A DNA stretch of 38,851 bases from the NCBI GenBank assembly GCA_027484125.1, contig JAIXUI010000099.1, positions 1 to 38,851 on the forward strand, read 5' to 3'. The notes under the pieces were generated by a model. It did not search any database. It was not told the DNA's origin and saw only the letters and a program-made list of their open reading frames with translations. The position numbers and the translations under genes were made by a program. The stretch comes from Bacteroidota bacterium (GTDB taxonomy: Bacteria; Bacteroidota; Bacteroidia; UBA7662; JAIXUI01). Each line of letters starts with the position of its first letter. Within the stretch, counting starts at the first letter, position 1. This document shows, in pieces, positions 34,549 to 38,851 of the stretch.

Positions 34549-35598
34549 ATGAAAGTGCTTTTGGCGATAGAAACTTCCTGCGACGATACCGGCGCGGCCG
34601 TGATCAATCTCGACGATGGCGAGCTTTTATCTAACGCAGTAGCCACCCAGGAAGTACATGCCAAATATGGAGGCGTGGTTCCTGAATTGGCGAGCAGAGC
34701 ACACGATGAAGGGATTTTTCCAGTTGTTCTGCAAGCCTTGGACGATGCCAATTCCTCACTTGAGCAGGTAGCAGCAGTGGCCTTTACCAAAGGGCCCGGT
34801 CTAATCGGTGCTTTGGTGGTCGGAGCCGCTTTTGCAAAGGGGCTTGCCATCGCTAGAAACTTGCCGTTAATCGGGGTGAATCACATGCGAGCTCACGTCT
34901 TGGCCCATATGATTGATGCTCCAAAGCCGGATTTTCCGTTTTTATGCCTAACTGTTTCGGGTGGTCATACCCAATTGATTCGGGTCAATGGGCCTTTCGA
35001 ATTTGTACTTCTGGGGCAAACGCTAGACGATGCGGTGGGAGAGGCGTTTGATAAAGCGGCTAAGATGCTCGGTCTTGGTTATCCGGGTGGGCCCATTCTT
35101 GATAAACTTGCGGAATCCGGAAACCCTATGGCGTTTAAACTGCCTCAGGCCAGAGTCGCTGGCTACGATTTTAGTTTTAGTGGATTTAAAACCGCAGTAA
35201 AAGTGCTCATTGATCGTGAATCAAGTTCAAATCCGCGATTTGTGGATGATAATCTTCCTGATTTGTGTGCTTCTGTGAGATTTGCGCTCGTTGATACGCT
35301 TATGAAAAAGTTGGTAGCCGCTTCAAATGCTACAGGAATCAAACGATTGGCCATTGCAGGCGGAGTAAGTGCCAACAGGGAATTAAGAAGAAGATTAGAA
35401 GCGTTAGGAAATACAAATCGTTATCAAACGTTTATTCCAAAATTTGAATATTGCACCGACAATGCCGGCATGATTGCCATGACGGCCTGGTACCACCATC
35501 AACATGAACTATTTGAAAATGCGGCTGTCAAGCCTAATCCCCGCCTTAGTCTGGATACTGAGTTTTTACCCCTCAATAAGCCAAGCTCAGAGTCCTAA
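34549..35598 (+). CDS. tsaD: tRNA N6-threonylcarbamoyladenosine synthase subunit TsaD
   Basis: The 349-residue protein begins MKVLLAIETSCDDTGAAVI, the ASKHA signature of TsaD/Kae1. NHMRAHVLAH (111-120) gives the iron/zinc ligands His112 and His116, SGGHTQL and GPGLIGALVVG form the nucleotide site, and TDNAGMIAM carries the late metal-ligand Asp. It makes the t6A modification of tRNAs that read ANN codons, together with TsaB, TsaC and TsaE. A possible leader element GACTTTTG lies just before the ATG. The last 80 bases overlap the start of the next gene in another frame. Confidence 0.97.
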   Translation: MKVLLAIETSCDDTGAAVINLDDGELLSNAVATQEVHAKYGGVVPELASRAHDEGIFPVVLQALDDANSSLEQVAAVAFTKGPGLIGALVVGAAFAKGLAIARNLPLIGVNHMRAHVLAHMIDAPKPDFPFLCLTVSGGHTQLIRVNGPFEFVLLGQTLDDAVGEAFDKAAKMLGLGYPGGPILDKLAESGNPMAFKLPQARVAGYDFSFSGFKTAVKVLIDRESSSNPRFVDDNLPDLCASVRFALVDTLMKKLVAASNATGIKRLAIAGGVSANRELRRRLEALGNTNRYQTFIPKFEYCTDNAGMIAMTAWYHHQHELFENAAVKPNPRLSLDTEFLPLNKPSSES

Positions 35599-36925
35599 TC
35601 CAACTAAATCGGCTTTCGGAGGACAGCAAAAACCGGTTGTTACCACCCGGATTTTATTTGTGTTTGATGCCTCCGGTTCTATGTACGAAAAGCTTCAAAA
35701 CAATACTAGAATCAATGTGGCCAAGAAGCTTTTGGCCGAAATGGTGGATACTTTGAAGAAGCAGAATAACACTCAAATCGCATTGAGGGTTTACGGACAT
35801 CGCTCCGAAAGAGGGGAGAAGAACTGCAAAGACAGCCATCTTGAAGTTCCTTTTTATGCCAATAACCATGAGAAAATCAAGGAGAAAATCAAAGGCATCG
35901 TGCCAAAGGGAACTACGCCTATTGCGTATTCACTGCAAATGTCCGGCGATGACTTTCCCGCAGATCCTCTGAGTCGTAACATCCTCATCCTCATTACCGA
36001 TGGGTTAGAATCTTGCGACGGAGACCCTTGTGCGGTTTCTCTGGCGCTCCAAAAAAGACATGTGGTTTTAAAACCGTTTATCATCGGAATCGGATTAAGT
36101 CCTGAGGTGAAAGATGCGTTCGAGTGTATGGGTACTTTTTATCCTGCGGAGCAGGAAGAAGGATTGCGCCGCGCGTTGAAGTTGGTGGTTGATCAAGCCG
36201 TGAACAAAACCACTTTTCAAGTGAGCTTGTTGGATTCAATGGGGCGTGCAACCGAAACTAATTTACCTTTTACCCTCTACGATAAAACCTTAGGCATTGA
36301 TCGTTATTCTTATATCCATACGCTGAATGCCAAAGGAATGCCGGATACCCTTGTGGTCGATCCTGTGCATACTTACAACATCACGGTGCATAGTAATCCA
36401 CCTGTAAATGCTTCGAACATTACGCTAACGCCAGGTCGTCATAATACCTATTCAGTTAAAACCCCTACCGGACAGTTAGAGATACTCATGGGTGGAAACG
36501 CAGGCAATTATCTTCGGGCTGATGTGAGAAAGTCAGGGACTTGCGAAACGGTGATGGATCACGACATCAACACCCGCCAGCGTTACCTCATCGGCAATTA
36601 CGACATCGATGTACCAACACTTCCTCCTTTAAAGTTTCGCAATGTGCGGGTGAGCCAATCAAAAACCACGAGAATTCAGCTGCCACAACTTGGCATGCTC
36701 AATCTCTCCGTGTTCGGTGATGGATTTGGTTCAATCATGAAAACCGAAAATGGCAAGCTGGTAAAAGTTTACGACCTCAACTTAGGAAGCCGTGGCGAAA
36801 CCATTTATTTGATTCCAGGCGATTATCGCGTGTTATTCCGTTCAAAAGCAGCCAATAGTTCACTTTTCACCATCGATAAACCATTTAGCATAAAGTCTGG
36901 CGAGACGTTAAATATTAAGTTGTAA
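35519..36925 (+). CDS. Secreted von Willebrand factor A-domain protein
   Basis: I choose the ATG at 35519 (MRLSSLIPALVWILSFYPSI), which yields a clean signal peptide cut after SQAQ; an ATG at 35504 only adds five residues. The 468-residue product has a complete MIDAS metal site: FVFDASGSM (DxSxS, Asp near residue 50), KGTTPIAYSL for the Thr, and LITDGLESC for the Asp. The second half is beta-rich with no signature I know. It is probably periplasmic or surface-exposed and binds a ligand through a divalent cation. Its first 80 bases overlap the tsaD coding end out of frame. Confidence 0.88.
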   Translation: MRLSSLIPALVWILSFYPSISQAQSPNPTKSAFGGQQKPVVTTRILFVFDASGSMYEKLQNNTRINVAKKLLAEMVDTLKKQNNTQIALRVYGHRSERGEKNCKDSHLEVPFYANNHEKIKEKIKGIVPKGTTPIAYSLQMSGDDFPADPLSRNILILITDGLESCDGDPCAVSLALQKRHVVLKPFIIGIGLSPEVKDAFECMGTFYPAEQEEGLRRALKLVVDQAVNKTTFQVSLLDSMGRATETNLPFTLYDKTLGIDRYSYIHTLNAKGMPDTLVVDPVHTYNITVHSNPPVNASNITLTPGRHNTYSVKTPTGQLEILMGGNAGNYLRADVRKSGTCETVMDHDINTRQRYLIGNYDIDVPTLPPLKFRNVRVSQSKTTRIQLPQLGMLNLSVFGDGFGSIMKTENGKLVKVYDLNLGSRGETIYLIPGDYRVLFRSKAANSSLFTIDKPFSIKSGETLNIKL

Positions 36926-37187
36926 GCATCGACTTTCGTTCAACTGTAGGGCGCAACCAGATTGTTAAGTGGCTCTTTTCTTCCTTAAGTGTAGCGATGA
37001 AGCTACGCGATTTACTCTGTTGAAGTAGTTTCACGGGTGTTTTATTGGCATGTAAAAACTCTACTGCAGAGAAACTAAAGTAACGTTTTAGGCCAGAAGT
37101 TGCATTGTCAGGCAACGTCAGAGTCTATGAGATTTTGCGTTTTTTGTTTGAAAACAGAAGAAAAACCAATCATTTTTGCCGAAGTCA

Positions 37188-37565
37188 ATGAAGTTTGCCC
37201 GCTTTTTCAAACAGTTGTTTATTTGGACGCTTGTGCTTCAAGTGCTCAATAACAGTGTTGATAGCCCTGAGCTACTTCCGGCTTTTTTACCAGAGAACCT
37301 AGCCTACAACGAGCAGGAATCTATTGCCGAAATTCTTTTTGAGAAAGTCTTCAAGCAAGGCAACCTTATCTCAGAGCACGACGAAGATGAGTCGGATGAG
37401 GAAGGTATGGGACTCAAAAAAATGATTGACCGCATTTCAATTTTGAAACATAAAAGGTTGCTCCTTCACCTCTTGCCTGAGTCTACCACTTTAGTATTGG
37501 CAAGCAAGCAGGCTGTTTGGAAAATGCCTGACTTAAAAGGGGTTTTACAGCCACCGAAGCGGTAG
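37188..37565 (+). CDS. Small membrane-anchored protein of unknown function upstream of the efflux genes
   Basis: From the ATG at 37188 (MKFARFFKQLFIWTLVLQVL) the protein has 125 residues: one N-terminal hydrophobic segment, then a soluble part with a very acidic stretch (EHDEDESDEEGMG) and a basic end (ISILKHKRLLLHLLPE). I do not know a family name. Small proteins of this plan, with a signal anchor and a patch like LNNSVDSPELLPAF, are known to me from Bacteroidota efflux and metal-handling neighbourhoods. It precedes the adaptor gene by 73 bases on the same strand. The gap before it (36926-37187) holds no clear gene. Confidence 0.7.
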   Translation: MKFARFFKQLFIWTLVLQVLNNSVDSPELLPAFLPENLAYNEQESIAEILFEKVFKQGNLISEHDEDESDEEGMGLKKMIDRISILKHKRLLLHLLPESTTLVLASKQAVWKMPDLKGVLQPPKR

Positions 37566-37638
37566 ATCAAAAACCTGATACCCGTCTTAAAGGCGAGTAA
37601 TTTTTGATTTACCAGACTTTGAAGCTTAAAACCATTTC

Positions 37639-38736
37639 ATGAAAAAGTATTTTTTGGTGGTTTTTGCGTGCCTTTGTCTATTGGCATGCGAAGAACCCAT
37701 CGAGCAATCCAAGAGCAAAAAAGTGCGGATTGCCAACATTCAGTTAACCGATGCCATTGTAGAAAAGGAGTATCCAGCTCGACTACGTGCATTTCGTCAG
37801 GTAGAAATTAGAAACAGAATCAGGGCCTATATGGAAGCCGTTATGGTGGAAGAAGGAGCTGAAGTGCAAGAAGGGCAGCCGTTGTTTAAGCTCAGTAGCA
37901 AGGTGCTGGAAGAGCAGGTGAGTAAGGCACGAGCTATGCGTTCTGCTGCGTTAGCGGAGTTGAATGCAGCGGAATTGGAGGCCGCCAATGCTGAGAAATT
38001 ACTTCGTGAGAAGGTCATCGGAAAACCGGAGGCAGAGCTTTTTCAAAGAAAGGCCGAAGTGATGCGTGCCAAAGCAGAGGATGCTGAACTTAGCCTCAAG
38101 CAAGCCGAAATTGAACGCTCTTACTGCCTCATTAAAGCACCATTTTCAGGTCGTATCAATCGAATTCTTCATCGCGAAGGCAGCCTCGTAGAAGAGGGAA
38201 CTACGTTAACCAGTTTAACCAATGGGAAAGTAATGTTCGCTTACTTCTACATACCCGAAAAAAGGTATTTACAATGGGTTAAACGTTTCGGGAACAAGCC
38301 CAATCTGCCAGTTCGCTTTCGTTTGGCTGATGGACAAATGCTAAGCAAAGCCGGTATCATCGATGTATTGGAATCTGAGGTTGATGCAGCCACCGGGACG
38401 GTTGGGGTGAGAGCCAGAATTGAAAATTCGGTGGACGAGCTGTTACATGGAGCTTCGTTGACTATGCTCGTTTCAGACACTTTAAAGCAAGTGTTTACTC
38501 TACCTTACAGTGGGCTGGTAGAGCGTCAAGGGCGCTACTTTGTATATCAAGTTAACCAGCGCAATCAGTTAGAGCGATTGGAGGTAAATCTATTAGGAAT
38601 CAGAGATGAATCTGCCTTTCTCGAAAGCAACCATCGTTTGAAGAATGCCCGTATTGTCTCGGAAGGTGCGGCTTTTCTTCGCGAAGGCGAGCAGGTTACA
38701 ATAGAGAATCAACCTGAAAAAACCACAGGCAAATGA
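37639..38736 (+). CDS. RND efflux periplasmic adaptor lipoprotein (second system)
   Basis: The 365-residue adaptor begins MKKYFLVVFACLCLLACEEP, where LLAC marks lipidation at Cys17. The lipoyl half-motif EVRNRIRAYMEAVMVEEGAE-type sequence (seen as RNRIRAYMEAVMVEEGAEVQ) is followed by a long Ala/Glu-rich helical hairpin (AELNAAELEAANAEKLLREK) and the second half YCLIKAPFSGRINRILHREG. It is of the AcrA/HAE1 type and not closely similar to the adaptor at 25815-26867. The stop overlaps the next gene start as ATGA. No TolC gene is visible in the window, so the outer channel is presumably encoded beyond the edge. Confidence 0.95.
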   Translation: MKKYFLVVFACLCLLACEEPIEQSKSKKVRIANIQLTDAIVEKEYPARLRAFRQVEIRNRIRAYMEAVMVEEGAEVQEGQPLFKLSSKVLEEQVSKARAMRSAALAELNAAELEAANAEKLLREKVIGKPEAELFQRKAEVMRAKAEDAELSLKQAEIERSYCLIKAPFSGRINRILHREGSLVEEGTTLTSLTNGKVMFAYFYIPEKRYLQWVKRFGNKPNLPVRFRLADGQMLSKAGIIDVLESEVDAATGTVGVRARIENSVDELLHGASLTMLVSDTLKQVFTLPYSGLVERQGRYFVYQVNQRNQLERLEVNLLGIRDESAFLESNHRLKNARIVSEGAAFLREGEQVTIENQPEKTTGK

Positions 38737-38851
38737 CTGGCATTTTGAAACGACCAATACTGGCTATTGTCATTTCTCTGCTCATCACTTTTGCCGGTTT
38801 GCTGTCTTGGAACAACCTTCCCGTGAGTCAGTTTCCGGCCATTACGCCCCC
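38733..38851 (+). CDS. RND-family efflux pump, inner-membrane subunit, partial N terminus
   Basis: The ATG at 38733 overlaps the adaptor stop as ATGA and the frame is open to the window end. The 39 full codons read MTGILKRPILAIVISLLITF and then AGLLSWNNLPVSQFPAIT, which is the first transmembrane helix and start of the first periplasmic loop of HAE1-type RND pumps (compare the usual PVAQYPxIxPP). The rest lies outside the window. Confidence 0.9.
   Translation, partial: MTGILKRPILAIVISLLITFAGLLSWNNLPVSQFPAITP

Noticed and set aside
36915-37115. Minus-strand 66-codon frame after the vWA gene
   Set aside because: It begins with TTG, overlaps the end of the vWA gene and shows no motif; not supported as a gene.
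37566-37608. Terminator or operator at the ATCAAAAA/TTTTTGAT inverted repeat before the second adaptor gene
   Set aside because: Arms of eight A/T-rich bases around a 27-base loop are weak and common by chance; no T-run follows in a terminator position.

Overview
The window looks like a chromosome segment of a Bacteroidota bacterium. The evidence is the promoter-like elements close to TAnnTTTG, the very large TamB-type protein, a four-helix-bundle S23 protein inside a type I restriction locus, and many small CxxC, DUF1810 and DUF2147 genes typical of that phylum. No rRNA, tRNA, CRISPR array or complete insertion sequence was seen.

Layout. (1) Positions 1-4104, minus strand: two membrane proteins (one cut by the window edge), a secreted M28 zinc peptidase, a Bro-N/Fic fusion and a DinB-like protein. 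(2) Positions 4284-17385, minus strand: a 13-kb operon-like type I restriction-modification locus. Read 5'->3' the order is hsdM, ORF6N/PLD-like gene, hsdS, DUF262-DUF1524 (GmrSD-like) gene, a second and larger DUF262 gene, hsdR, S23 four-helix-bundle gene, YgjP-like metallopeptidase. Several junctions are ATGA stop/start overlaps, so the accessory genes appear translationally coupled to the hsd genes. (3) Positions 17386-22248: an A+T-rich, gene-poor stretch with an XRE-ImmA/IrrE plus PIN-domain pair, a fragment of another HsdM, a DUF1810 gene, a duplicated zinc-ribbon small protein, two copies of a palindrome-containing intergenic repeat and a strict 21-bp tandem array. (4) Positions 22249-28963, minus strand: DUF2147 protein, then a TetR-TolC-adaptor-RND efflux unit with matching 13-bp palindromes upstream of tetR and of tolC. 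(5) Positions 29060-34438, minus strand: cyclase-family hydrolase and TamB-like protein. (6) Positions 34549-38851, plus strand: tsaD, an overlapping secreted von Willebrand A protein, a small conserved-looking membrane protein, and a second adaptor-RND pair cut by the window end.

How it fits together. The flanks look like ordinary core and envelope functions. The middle (about 4.1-22.2 kb) is visibly more A+T-rich and behaves like a defence island: a type I system whose operon has taken in two GmrSD-family proteins and an ORF6N protein, next to a probable toxin-antitoxin or protease-regulated pair and a relic of a second type I methyltransferase. The best candidate for an under-described system is the coupled cassette hsdS / DUF262-DUF1524 / DUF262 / hsdR, which may combine modification-sensing and restriction in one transcript. 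All function calls come from reading protein motifs; no database search was run.
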